Shown piece after piece: positions 41,670 to 49,269 of a stretch of DNA of 54,862 bases (position 1 is the first letter of the stretch; each line of letters begins with the position of its first letter). The stretch comes from a bacterium. GTDB lineage: Bacteria > Hydrothermota > DG-26 > JAUXAN01. The DNA lies in NCBI GenBank assembly GCA_030619885.1, contig JAUXAN010000012.1, positions 1 through 54,862 on the forward strand, given 5' to 3'. A model generated the notes under the pieces. That model was given only the letters and a program-made list of their open reading frames with translations, was not told where the DNA came from and did not search any database. Position numbers and translations under genes: made by a program.

Positions 41670-42830
41670 TTAGTAACGAATCGTAGGAATATGATTTTTT
41701 TCAAAATTCCAGTTAAATATTGGTGTCAGACCTTTCGACTGCAATTTGGGCAAATATTCATTAACATCGAAATCATAAGTAGGAAACTGATATCCATCTT
41801 CTCCGAGGACATAGCCGCCAGGGATCGTGCTACAATTAAAAGTGAATAAAGCGCCACCTCCTTTTGCAAGATGGATGCATAAATCAAATTTTTCTCTTGT
41901 ATTAATGAATGGTAAAGTTCTGGGCGAGAAAATGTTATGCACTGCAACTGCGAGTAGAAATTCTTTATCTGACGGAACGAAAGGTGTAGATTGGATTAAG
42001 GCTCCTGCAGCAGGTTTCAGTCGAAGTATACCGACTATAGAAGTTCGAATCTCATAATTATCAAATAAATATCTTTCGTGTTCCATAAGAGATAACCAAT
42101 CTTTCCTCCAAGGTGCTAATCCTGAAAGTACTCCTAAACCAAGATTTTTTATTCCTGCTTCTATCATTCTTTCGAAATCGTCAACACGATAGTTAAAGTT
42201 TGCTTTTGGGGTTTCATCTGGATGCAATTGCTTGTAATATTCTTGTTGATATGTCTCTTGCCATAAAACTACAAAATCTAAGCCAGTTGCTTTTAAAATG
42301 CGGTATTCTTCTACTGTAAAAGGTTCTACATTTATTGCAACCATTCCACCGCCTACTTTATCTAAAATTTTATGAGCAAGTCTGATATGATCGGGTATTT
42401 CAGGAATTATCTTGGGATCACTTCCATACACAAGTTCAACTACTTTTAATCCTTTCTTCATAACCAAATATTCTATTTCTTTTTGAAGTTGATCAAAGGT
42501 TAAACGTATTCTTTTTATCATTTTGTCTTTGTTTTCGATTCTATAGTTACAGTACTTACAATGCTCCCTACAAAAACTTGAGACATAAACAGGAACAATA
42601 GGAAAAACTTTATCCTTGAAAATCTTTTCCTTCATTTGTCTGCTTGTATTTAAAATCTCAGTAAAAAGGTCAACTTCTTTCTCAGGGTCAACGCTGAGCA
42701 AGTTTCCTAATTCCTCAAAGGATAATTTTTCTCCAAACTTGGCCTTTTCAAGAATTTTCTCGACACTCGCTGTATTAAAATTAAGAGACGAAATTCTTTC
42801 TTCCATTTTTCTGACATATTCACTGAACAT
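41670..42830 (-). CDS. Radical-SAM protein of the ThiH/HydG family
   Basis: 386 residues. The radical-SAM cluster motif CREHCKYCNY is near residue 86, followed by the ThiH/HydG-like segments GLKVVELVYGSDPK, INVEPFTVEEY and VVLWQETYQQEYY, and the C-terminal BATS-like region. The second Fe-S motif of HydG is absent, so it resembles ThiH-type tyrosine lyases or tryptophan-lyase-like relatives. No thiamine or hydrogenase-maturation gene is nearby. It is the last gene of a four-gene run behind livK that includes two methyltransferases, suggesting modification of a small molecule. Confidence 0.82.
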   Translation of the reverse strand: MFSEYVRKMEERISSLNFNTASVEKILEKAKFGEKLSFEELGNLLSVDPEKEVDLFTEILNTSRQMKEKIFKDKVFPIVPVYVSSFCREHCKYCNYRIENKDKMIKRIRLTFDQLQKEIEYLVMKKGLKVVELVYGSDPKIIPEIPDHIRLAHKILDKVGGGMVAINVEPFTVEEYRILKATGLDFVVLWQETYQQEYYKQLHPDETPKANFNYRVDDFERMIEAGIKNLGLGVLSGLAPWRKDWLSLMEHERYLFDNYEIRTSIVGILRLKPAAGALIQSTPFVPSDKEFLLAVAVHNIFSPRTLPFINTREKFDLCIHLAKGGGALFTFNCSTIPGGYVLGEDGYQFPTYDFDVNEYLPKLQSKGLTPIFNWNFEKNHIPTIRY

Positions 42831-42869
42831 TCTAACCCTTTAAATTTTGCACGATAAAATTATCTAAAA

Positions 42870-43823
42870 CTATACTGTACATAGACAACCACAGCATTGT
42901 TCTTTTTCAAAAAAGTGAAAATTTGTAATTCTAAATCCATTATTAATTAAAAACTTTCTCAATTTAGACGGAGTAGGTCTAAAGGAAGAAAAAACCTTAA
43001 TTCTTTCTGGAAGCTGTATTTCCAAATTAAGATCTGCATTGGGATGTAATTTAAGCCATTTCTTTACAAGAAAATATACTTCTATCATTGAATGTTTTTT
43101 ATTGTATAAAAATTCAAATTGTTCAGGTCTGGGGTCATAAATCCCGATTAAAGCAAGGCTTTTGGCAAAAAGTTCTAAGATGCAAGGTAATTTATATTGT
43201 TCAATAATCTGCTTTTCTCGGTTTGTTGAATAGACTTCAAGAGTTATAAAAAGTCTATCCTCTGATATCATCGATTTCCTGATATAAGTTAAGACAGAAG
43301 AATTAGAAAGAATTGCTCCATTTGCTATTAATAGAATTATGTTTCTACTTGCACCATTTCGACGAAGATTTTCAATGATCTTAGAAATGTCCGGTTTAGT
43401 TACATCACACACAAAAGACAAAAATTCTAAATTTCTGAAGCATTTTTCCCCATAAGACCTTGTTGTTTTTAACAGTCCCCGACTTATATCTATGAGTGCA
43501 TAATGTGCAATTCGCTGAATACCTAATGTATTTATGATTATTGGAACCTCTATTCCATTACCCGGACCTACGTGTAAAATATTGAAAGGTTTTTTCTCCA
43601 AATTAGCGGATGCAAGGTCCAAAAACCGCTTAAGAGTGGATAATTCTCGTTTTCCCAAGTCATAGTGACCATCTTTAGATATTGCATCCCATGCATTAGC
43701 TCCAGTATCGAGATAAGCAAACTTATGCGGAATTTCGTGCTTTCGTTCAATAGCTTCAATTAACTCGTGCCGCTGAGAAAAAACACCCCGCTCACGCTGT
43801 TTTTCGATCTTGTTATTTTTCAT
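42870..43823 (-). CDS. EgtD-like SAM methyltransferase with cysteine-rich tail
   Basis: 317 residues. A SAM motif I, ILHVGPGNGIEVPIII (near 86), a motif around ALIDISRGLL, and a C-terminal region (IEVYFLVKKWLK, then KVFSSFRPTPSKLRKFLINN) resembling histidine-specific methyltransferase EgtD (Methyltransf_33). EgtD makes hercynine in ergothioneine synthesis; no EgtB is seen. The protein ends EKEQCCGCLCTV, four cysteines in its last eight residues, which could bind metal and is not an EgtD feature. It lies 39 nt upstream of the radical-SAM gene. Confidence 0.6.
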   Translation of the reverse strand: MKNNKIEKQRERGVFSQRHELIEAIERKHEIPHKFAYLDTGANAWDAISKDGHYDLGKRELSTLKRFLDLASANLEKKPFNILHVGPGNGIEVPIIINTLGIQRIAHYALIDISRGLLKTTRSYGEKCFRNLEFLSFVCDVTKPDISKIIENLRRNGASRNIILLIANGAILSNSSVLTYIRKSMISEDRLFITLEVYSTNREKQIIEQYKLPCILELFAKSLALIGIYDPRPEQFEFLYNKKHSMIEVYFLVKKWLKLHPNADLNLEIQLPERIKVFSSFRPTPSKLRKFLINNGFRITNFHFFEKEQCCGCLCTV

Positions 43824-43868
43824 GACAGGACGAAATTTGTAAAATGCAAATTCCTATCTTCTTTATGT

Positions 43869-44864
43869 CTATGCTCTGGATTCGTTCATCTCAGCAATAA
43901 CAGTTTCATGCGTCTCATAGAAAGTAATGTCTTTAAAATTAAACAAGTTAAGCAAACGTTCAGTAGGTGGAAATTTTAAATGTAAATCTCCAATTTTCGC
44001 TGTTTTCTTCTTCCATTCAAGAAGTACCTTTCTATCATATATTGCAATATCAGTTGTATTGAACTGGTAGTCATTTAATTGAGGAATTTCTTTTTTAAGT
44101 TTACTCTGCTTTACGAAACGCAGTTCTATTTTCTTCCCATTTATGCGACAAAACTCATCTAAAAAACGTCTGTTTTCAGGCGTATTTTTGAAACTGATCT
44201 TCCACTGACGATCTTTTAGTATTACAAGTCTTTTTCTTTCAGCAGAACTTTGTAACAGTGATTTTATATGCGGAGGAAATTTTTCGTATGGCAATTGTTT
44301 CCCATTTTTAACCTGATTAAAATCAACCTTGTTCAACAATATTTTGAACCACTCTTCAGGAGTAAATGGCGAAGTTAAAAAAATACAATTCTCACTTTCA
44401 GGATAGAGACCCATCGTAAATTCAGAATATTCTTGACTATTGAAGTCTTTCAACACTATTTCGTTGATACATTCTGGATAGCCAAATTCCGCACCTATCT
44501 TTTTTGAAATAAATTTCGAAATTACCCATTTAACTTTTCCAAAATGCTCATTGCTAAGCGGTTCGATTATTCCCTCAAATGAGCCATTTTTCGTATATAA
44601 AGCCGTATATTGACATATATTCTCCATCCGTTTATCAATATTTTCGTCGACTCTTTTAAGAAATTCTGTTCTTTCTTTTTTTCGTTTCCTTATATCTTTG
44701 TAATACTCAACAGCGATAAAACCAAAAAATCCCCATAATATCGCCGAAGATATAGCTACCTTTAGACTTATCTCAGATACGAGCCAACCGCCTACCCCAG
44801 CTGCAATAAACCCTACAATAATACTCACTGCCAATTCTTTTATATCAAATTTCTCATCAGCCAT
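43869..44864 (-). CDS. Two-TM membrane protein, function unknown
   Basis: 331 residues from ATG 44864 (GGAGG 5 nt upstream). Two TM helices (about 10-30 and 36-53), then a cytoplasmic domain of about 275 residues with a coiled start (RKRKKERTEFLKRVDENIDK) and mixed strands (CIFLTSPFTPEEWFKILL, KRLVILKDRQWKISFK). Unrecognised; a distant phospholipase-D-like fold cannot be excluded but no HKD motif is present. It starts 2 nt after the methyltransferase stop, so the two are coupled. Confidence 0.6.
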   Translation of the reverse strand: MADEKFDIKELAVSIIVGFIAAGVGGWLVSEISLKVAISSAILWGFFGFIAVEYYKDIRKRKKERTEFLKRVDENIDKRMENICQYTALYTKNGSFEGIIEPLSNEHFGKVKWVISKFISKKIGAEFGYPECINEIVLKDFNSQEYSEFTMGLYPESENCIFLTSPFTPEEWFKILLNKVDFNQVKNGKQLPYEKFPPHIKSLLQSSAERKRLVILKDRQWKISFKNTPENRRFLDEFCRINGKKIELRFVKQSKLKKEIPQLNDYQFNTTDIAIYDRKVLLEWKKKTAKIGDLHLKFPPTERLLNLFNFKDITFYETHETVIAEMNESRA

Positions 44865-44866
44865 TT

Positions 44867-45622
44867 TTACCTCCATTTCTTTGAAATTATTTCCACAATT
44901 CGGTACAACATGATATATCGATCTCCCTCTTTGTAGAGCCGTAATTCTTTATGAACTTTTTCACTCAAATTAAGAAAAGCGTTAATAATCCGTTCTTGGA
45001 TATTTTCAGGTGCAATAGCAGCCCATTCCTGAATGACACGAGGCAGTGTGTATGTGTAAATAACTTCCATTAAAAAACTGTTACTTTCTAAAAGGTCACA
45101 ATAATCATGAAAAGTGTAATAACCTCTAAAGTCGCTCTCTCTTATCCTACTTAGGGGAGCTAACTCGCGTATTGCTGTTTCAGAAAAACAAAAATCCATA
45201 AGAACAAAGAATCCTTCCTTTTTAAGCACACGATGAACTTCACCTAAAACCTTGATAGGGTCATCAAAATGGTGAATTGCTGCTCGGCAAGTTACAACAT
45301 CGAATGATTCGTCAGGAAATTTGAGTTTATGGGCGTCCATTTGGAAAAACTGAATATTTTTTATGTTTTCTCTTGCTGCTTTAATTTCCGCAGTCTTCAA
45401 GCATTTTGGCTCACTGTCAATTGAGACAACCTTTTTAAAATGTTTGGCGAGTGTAAAAGCAGTGTATCCACTACCCGTCCCAATATCTAATGATTCATTT
45501 AAATTATTGAAATATGGAATCACCTTTTGTTCAAAAATCTCAGATGCCTTCCGAAGCGATTTTTCTCTTTCTCGGAACATCTTTTCTATATGTTTCTGCC
45601 TCTTTGATTCTTTTTGGCACAT
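44867..45622 (-). CDS. Class I SAM-dependent methyltransferase
   Basis: 251 residues. Motif I LDIGTGSGYTAFTLA (about 45-59), the acidic-loop motif VVSIDSEPKCL, motif II FDVVTCRAAIHHFDD and post-II VLKKEGFFVLMDF make a Methyltransf_11/UbiE-like enzyme. The C-terminal third is variable and probably sets substrate. It begins 3 nt after the livK stop, so it is tightly linked to the binding-protein gene rather than to a separate promoter. Substrate unknown. Confidence 0.85.
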   Translation of the reverse strand: MCQKESKRQKHIEKMFREREKSLRKASEIFEQKVIPYFNNLNESLDIGTGSGYTAFTLAKHFKKVVSIDSEPKCLKTAEIKAARENIKNIQFFQMDAHKLKFPDESFDVVTCRAAIHHFDDPIKVLGEVHRVLKKEGFFVLMDFCFSETAIRELAPLSRIRESDFRGYYTFHDYCDLLESNSFLMEVIYTYTLPRVIQEWAAIAPENIQERIINAFLNLSEKVHKELRLYKEGDRYIMLYRIVEIISKKWR

Positions 45623-45625
45623 TAT

Positions 45626-46777
45626 CTACTTACCTGAACTATAATCTACAAATACACCATTCCTAACTGTCATAAACCTCAAGGGTTTTACTACATCGCC
45701 TTTTTCATCGAATGAGGTTAGCCCGGACACACCTTCAAAATTTTTCACTTTAGCTATCTCAGCTTGTATCTCAGAACCAGTTTTTGCACCTTTCTTAAGG
45801 GCCAGAGCAACAACATTCATAACATCATACGCTTGAGCTGACCAAATATCCGGTTTCACTCCATATTTGGCTTCGTATTCCTTAACATATGTTTCTACGA
45901 TCTTGGTTGGACTTCCAGGATCAAAAATTGGTGCAGTAAAGATTGCATCCTCAGCTGCTTTCCCAATCTCTTGAAGTATCTGAGGGTCATAAAAACCGTA
46001 AGTGCTTAGAAGTTGTATTTTTATTCCCATTTCCTCTTTTTGCCTTAGTAAAATTAATAGTTCTTTAAGATACCCAATTATGTATATTGCTTGAGGTTTG
46101 GCTTTTAAGATTTTGGTTAATTGCGTTCGGAAGTCAGATGCGCCTTGGTCAAAACTTTCTTTTACAACTATAGAACCGCCTCCTCTTGTAAACGACTTCT
46201 CGAACTCTTTTGAAAGTCCTACTCCCCAATCATTGTTCACATAGAGAATAGCTACCTTACTTAGTTCTAAAGTGTCCGCAGCGAATCTCCCCATTACTAA
46301 ACCCTCATAAACATCAGAAGGCCAATTTCTAAAGAAGTATTCACTGATACCGGTAAGTTTTGGAGAGGTGGCAGCCGGTGAAAATAGTACTACTTTTTCT
46401 TTGTCAGCGATGGGAGCTACTGATAAAGCACATGCACTGATAGCACCTCCAATAATAGCAGGGACTTTTTCTGTAGTTATTAGTTTTCTGAAAGCCGCTA
46501 CAGAACTTTTGGGGTCTCCCTGATCATCTTCGTAAAGCACGACTAATTTCTTGGTTTTGATACCTCCGCTTTTATTTATTTCTTCTACTGCGAGGTCAAT
46601 GCCGTTTTTCATTTTTTGTCCATATACGGCAATGTCCCCCGTCAATGGCAATATTACTCCAATCTTTATCTCCTCTGACTGTTTTTTGCAGCCGATAAGG
46701 GTTGCTCCTGTGACAAAAAACACTGCAATAAGCAGTGCAGTTGTCAGTTGTTTGATATTAGTTGTTAGATGCTTCAT
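45626..46777 (-). CDS. livK: Branched-chain amino-acid ABC transporter binding lipoprotein LivK
   Basis: 383 residues. A hydrophobic segment and lipobox LIGC (cysteine near residue 30) precede a Peripla_BP_6-type domain: IKIGVILPLTGDIAVYGQKM, IIGGAISACALSVAPIADKE and SPAATSPKLTG. The first residues, HLTTNIKQLTTA, come from a 'gttgtcagttgtttgatatt' stretch belonging to the dispersed-repeat family. Other Liv genes are 12.7 kb downstream. A hairpin followed by AAGGAGG lies right before the ATG. The ligand may be a branched-chain amino acid or another amino-acid-like compound. Confidence 0.92.
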   Translation of the reverse strand: MKHLTTNIKQLTTALLIAVFFVTGATLIGCKKQSEEIKIGVILPLTGDIAVYGQKMKNGIDLAVEEINKSGGIKTKKLVVLYEDDQGDPKSSVAAFRKLITTEKVPAIIGGAISACALSVAPIADKEKVVLFSPAATSPKLTGISEYFFRNWPSDVYEGLVMGRFAADTLELSKVAILYVNNDWGVGLSKEFEKSFTRGGGSIVVKESFDQGASDFRTQLTKILKAKPQAIYIIGYLKELLILLRQKEEMGIKIQLLSTYGFYDPQILQEIGKAAEDAIFTAPIFDPGSPTKIVETYVKEYEAKYGVKPDIWSAQAYDVMNVVALALKKGAKTGSEIQAEIAKVKNFEGVSGLTSFDEKGDVVKPLRFMTVRNGVFVDYSSGK

Positions 46778-46779
46778 TG

Positions 46780-46812
46780 TTCCTCCTTTGCCCCAGAGGG
46801 ACAGTTATTAAC
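46780..46812 (-). promoter_or_regulatory. Hairpin abutting the livK Shine-Dalgarno
   Basis: In gene direction, aataactgtccctctggggc then aaaggagg. The stem tccc/gggg is immediately followed by the SD. The same arrangement is at 47217-47245 and 47277-47310. It could tune translation, or be a mobile repeat that carries an SD. Confidence 0.5.
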
Positions 46813-46816
46813 CTCT

Positions 46817-47212
46817 TCATCTCGATCTTTCTTTTACGGTCATTCGTTTGTGCATTTCTATTAACTCTTTGCAAACTTTTCTGCTAATTTGTCCGATCAT
46901 ATAAAGAAAAAGTGTATGAATAATAGACCCCTTCTCTCCGCCATATTTTTCGTAAAAATAAAACGCAATTTTAGCAAAAATCGTATCAGGATTGATTGTA
47001 ATAGTTTCTCCCGTATCCTCTAAATAAAGGGAGCCAAATTTTGGCTTAATATAGGATGGGTTGTCTTTTAGCCTATTCAACTCAGCAAAATCATTCTTTT
47101 GATCCTCAACGGACCACTTGAAAGGACACCCTACCAAATCGGTAATAATTTCATTGTCTAATAACTTGATCATTGTCTCTTTTTCTCCTTTAACTACTCG
47201 CCTTCTCTTCAT
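46817..47212 (-). CDS. Hypothetical protein upstream of livK
   Basis: 131 residues from ATG 47212 (GAGGAGG with 6-nt spacing, next to a stable hairpin); ATG 47173 with AAGGAG is a second possible start. Unrecognised: LVGCPFKWSVEDQKNDFAEL, FGSLYLEDTGETITINPDTI and a helical end. No TM or signal peptide. It is 39 nt upstream of livK, in the same direction, and bounded by the same hairpin repeats, so probably cotranscribed. Confidence 0.55.
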   Translation of the reverse strand: MKRRRVVKGEKETMIKLLDNEIITDLVGCPFKWSVEDQKNDFAELNRLKDNPSYIKPKFGSLYLEDTGETITINPDTIFAKIAFYFYEKYGGEKGSIIHTLFLYMIGQISRKVCKELIEMHKRMTVKERSR

Positions 47213-47216
47213 CTGA

Positions 47217-47310
47217 TACCTCCTCTGCCCATATGGGCAGTTATTGACAAATAGTTATTGGTCATTCGTCCCCTCGTCTGACACCTCCTTTGCCCCGAAG
47301 GGTGGTTATT
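47217..47310 (-). repeat. Two further hairpin-SD repeat copies
   Basis: Gene direction: aactgcccatatgggcagag plus gaggtatcag before the gene at 47212, and aaccacccttcggggcaaag plus gaggtgtcag at 47277-47310, which has no start codon right behind it. 'ttattgacaaatagttattg' family repeats separate them. Confidence 0.6.
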
Positions 47311-47331
47311 TGTGATTGGTAATTGGATACT

Positions 47332-47688
47332 TCATATCTCAATCTCCAGTGTGAAAAGCAAGGTCCTTTCAACCTCGGATATTTTTTCTTCAGAGAGATC
47401 TCCTATCCTTTTTGTCAGTCTTGCATTGTCTAACGCCCTTATTTGATGACATAATAATACCGAGTCTTCTTCTAATCCATTATCTTTATTTTTCTCAACG
47501 AATACAGTAAAAGGCCACCTTTTCCTTTTAACAGTTTTTGTGAAAGGGATAGCTACTACACTTCGTACACGGTCTGTCACAGTATTATTCTGAATTATTA
47601 AAACAGGACGAAATACTCCTTTAATTTCACTTCCTTTCACAGGTTCGAGATTTGCTCTGTATATCTCGCCTCTTTTAGGTCTCTTCAC
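47332..47688 (-). CDS. MazF/PemK-family endoribonuclease toxin
   Basis: 118 residues. The fold signature KRGEIYRANLEPVKGSEIKG, RPVLIIQNNTV, VVAIPFTKTV and the catalytic-loop VLLCHQIRALDNARL (with the Arg/Ser/Thr residues of the active site) are present. MazF cleaves mRNA at short motifs. It overlaps the upstream 271-residue gene by 14 nt. No MazE AbrB-type gene is adjacent; the antitoxin would be one of the two upstream genes. Confidence 0.92.
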   Translation of the reverse strand: MKRPKRGEIYRANLEPVKGSEIKGVFRPVLIIQNNTVTDRVRSVVAIPFTKTVKRKRWPFTVFVEKNKDNGLEEDSVLLCHQIRALDNARLTKRIGDLSEEKISEVERTLLFTLEIEI

Positions 47689-48490
47689 TATCTTCTCTCT
47701 CCAACAAATGGATATAATCTTGAAGCCCTGCTTCGGTTAATTCTCTGTCTTCCTTCAGATCTTCCTCAGATAGCTTTTCAGGGAAAGAGATTTTCATCCT
47801 TTTCGGTGGAGCAAGTATTCCAATCTTTTTTGCATAGTAAAAATATTTATTAGCATGACTGTTGGCTTCATTGAGAGATATTTTTACTAAATGCGTTCTT
47901 ATTGGCTTTATCTCTCCTTCAAATACTGAGAAAATAAAAATCAAGAAAAGTTCTAACTGGGTAGCGGTATTGAAAAGATTGAGAAAATCTTCGGATCCTT
48001 CTATCTTCCCTGTATTTTCTGACGATGCTTGGCTAATAAGCCATTGGATGACCCGTCTTGAAACGCCTGATGCTGTATAAAGGATTGATTTTAAGCATAA
48101 CTGGTCTGCGACTTCTATATACTTTTTCCCTCTCTTTTCGACATCCTTTTCAAGTTGGAAAAAGACTTTGGTCATTTCGTCCTGAAGTTTTCCAAGATTT
48201 TCACCGTAATGACTGAGGAAAAGTCCAATCATTGCAATCCTTAGATGAGAGAATTGAGGTAGAACTTTCTTTGCCCTTTCCAAAAAATCCTTTTCATTTT
48301 TCGCAAGAGAAAGAGGACTGAAAACTTCTGTTTTCATTATATCCCATATATCTTCAAGAGAACGGTAGAAAGGGGGAGACACTTCTTCCTTTAATAATCG
48401 GATAGAACCACGAGTCAGGAACAAAGGATACTGAATATTACCTATGGATGGTACAGCTACGACATTCATGCTAAATTCCTCATTGCTCAT
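47675..48490 (-). CDS. Hypothetical middle gene of a MazF-containing unit
   Basis: 271 residues, mostly helical, unrecognised: VVAVPSIGNIQYPLFLTRGS at the start and DLKEDRELTEAGLQDYIHLL at the end. The start overlaps the 67-residue gene stop (ATGA), and its 3' end overlaps mazF by 14 nt, so all three are coupled. It may be a large antitoxin or accessory regulator, or sense a trigger. Nothing recognisable decides between these. Confidence 0.6.
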   Translation of the reverse strand: MSNEEFSMNVVAVPSIGNIQYPLFLTRGSIRLLKEEVSPPFYRSLEDIWDIMKTEVFSPLSLAKNEKDFLERAKKVLPQFSHLRIAMIGLFLSHYGENLGKLQDEMTKVFFQLEKDVEKRGKKYIEVADQLCLKSILYTASGVSRRVIQWLISQASSENTGKIEGSEDFLNLFNTATQLELFLIFIFSVFEGEIKPIRTHLVKISLNEANSHANKYFYYAKKIGILAPPKRMKISFPEKLSEEDLKEDRELTEAGLQDYIHLLEREDSEET

Positions 48491-48690
48491 ACATTACTCC
48501 AGATATCGTCTATTTTATTATTCCAGAATCTGAAGGACCTCTCGGCGATCTTTAGCCAATTAAGAGATTTCTCATCCACTGTAGACATCGGAAGCGCTGG
48601 ATGGACACCTTCTGTCACAGCAATTTCTACACTCTCTGCCTTCTGCTTAATTAAGTCGATCCGCTTCTTTCTTGCTGTATTTTTACTCAT
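48487..48690 (-). CDS. Small putative antitoxin-like first gene of the MazF unit
   Basis: 67 residues from ATG 48690: a basic start (SKNTARKKRIDLIKQKAESV) and an acidic/aromatic C-terminus (ERSFRFWNNKIDDIW). The longer reading from 48717 would lie in the promoter. Not an AbrB, RHH or Phd fold by eye. Size and position (first gene, coupled) fit an antitoxin. A promoter ends 6 nt before the ATG, so it is predicted leaderless. Confidence 0.55.
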   Translation of the reverse strand: MSKNTARKKRIDLIKQKAESVEIAVTEGVHPALPMSTVDEKSLNWLKIAERSFRFWNNKIDDIWSNV

Positions 48691-48696
48691 ATTATA

Positions 48697-48724
48697 AAAA
48701 TATACCTGAGATAACAAATGTCAA
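48697..48724 (-). promoter_or_regulatory. Promoter of the MazF three-gene unit
   Basis: Minus strand: TTGACA (48724-48719), 16-bp spacer, TATTTT (48702-48697), 6 nt to ATG 48690. No Shine-Dalgarno. Confidence 0.7.
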
Positions 48725-48863
48725 TACCCTCTCCCTCCTCTTCATCATGACTCTTTCTCACTTTTTCCATTTTATAAACAACTGTTCCTTTGTCAAGTCA
48801 TTAGTCGATCTGAGAAATGGGGGAAAGTCCTCCTATGTTTTAATCTGTGGCTTTTCATAACTA

Positions 48864-49253
48864 TCAGAGCAATCTACATTTATATCCGTAGCAGAGGATT
48901 CCCCCTTTTCCTTCTTTTTGAATCTTACGAAATACAATCTGAACTTTCTTGCCAATCTCTATGTCTCCAATCTTACAGTCTACTACCTGAGCAGTAACAC
49001 GAATACCATCATCTAATTCAACTATTGCCACATGGTATGGGGTTTCGACGGCAAATTCGGCAGGTGCAACGCGAATTGTTGTGAAAGTGACTATTTTACC
49101 CTTATCTTTCAGTCTGAGAAGTCCAAACTCTTTACCCTTACAGTTCGAACATATGAGTCTGGGTGGAAACCATACCTTTCCACAGTTTTTACATTTTGAT
49201 GCCTCCAGTCTGTACCTTTGTGGGATCTCCCTCCAGTATCTTGATGATGGTAT
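48864..49253 (-). CDS. DUF35 OB-fold/zinc-ribbon protein of the HMG-CoA synthase complex
   Basis: 129 residues, with an apparent ATA start at 49253. The family start PSSRYWREIPQRYRLEASKC follows it directly, and AGGAGG lies 4 nt upstream. No ATG, GTG or TTG is in frame between the upstream in-frame TAA and this point. Zinc ribbon cysteines 21, 24, 35 and 38 (CKNCGKVWFPPRLICSNC), then an OB fold (LDDGIRVTAQVVDCKIGDIE). In archaea this family bridges acetoacetyl-CoA thiolase and HMG-CoA synthase so that the intermediate is channelled; both partners are the next genes upstream, so the same role is inferred here. Confidence 0.88.
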   Translation of the reverse strand: MPSSRYWREIPQRYRLEASKCKNCGKVWFPPRLICSNCKGKEFGLLRLKDKGKIVTFTTIRVAPAEFAVETPYHVAIVELDDGIRVTAQVVDCKIGDIEIGKKVQIVFRKIQKEGKGGILCYGYKCRLL

Positions 49254-49269
49254 ATTCCCTCCTAATAAT

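Noticed and set aside
41670-42830. HydG of hydrogenase maturation
   Set aside because: Lacks the second C-terminal Fe-S cysteine motif and no hydrogenase genes are near.
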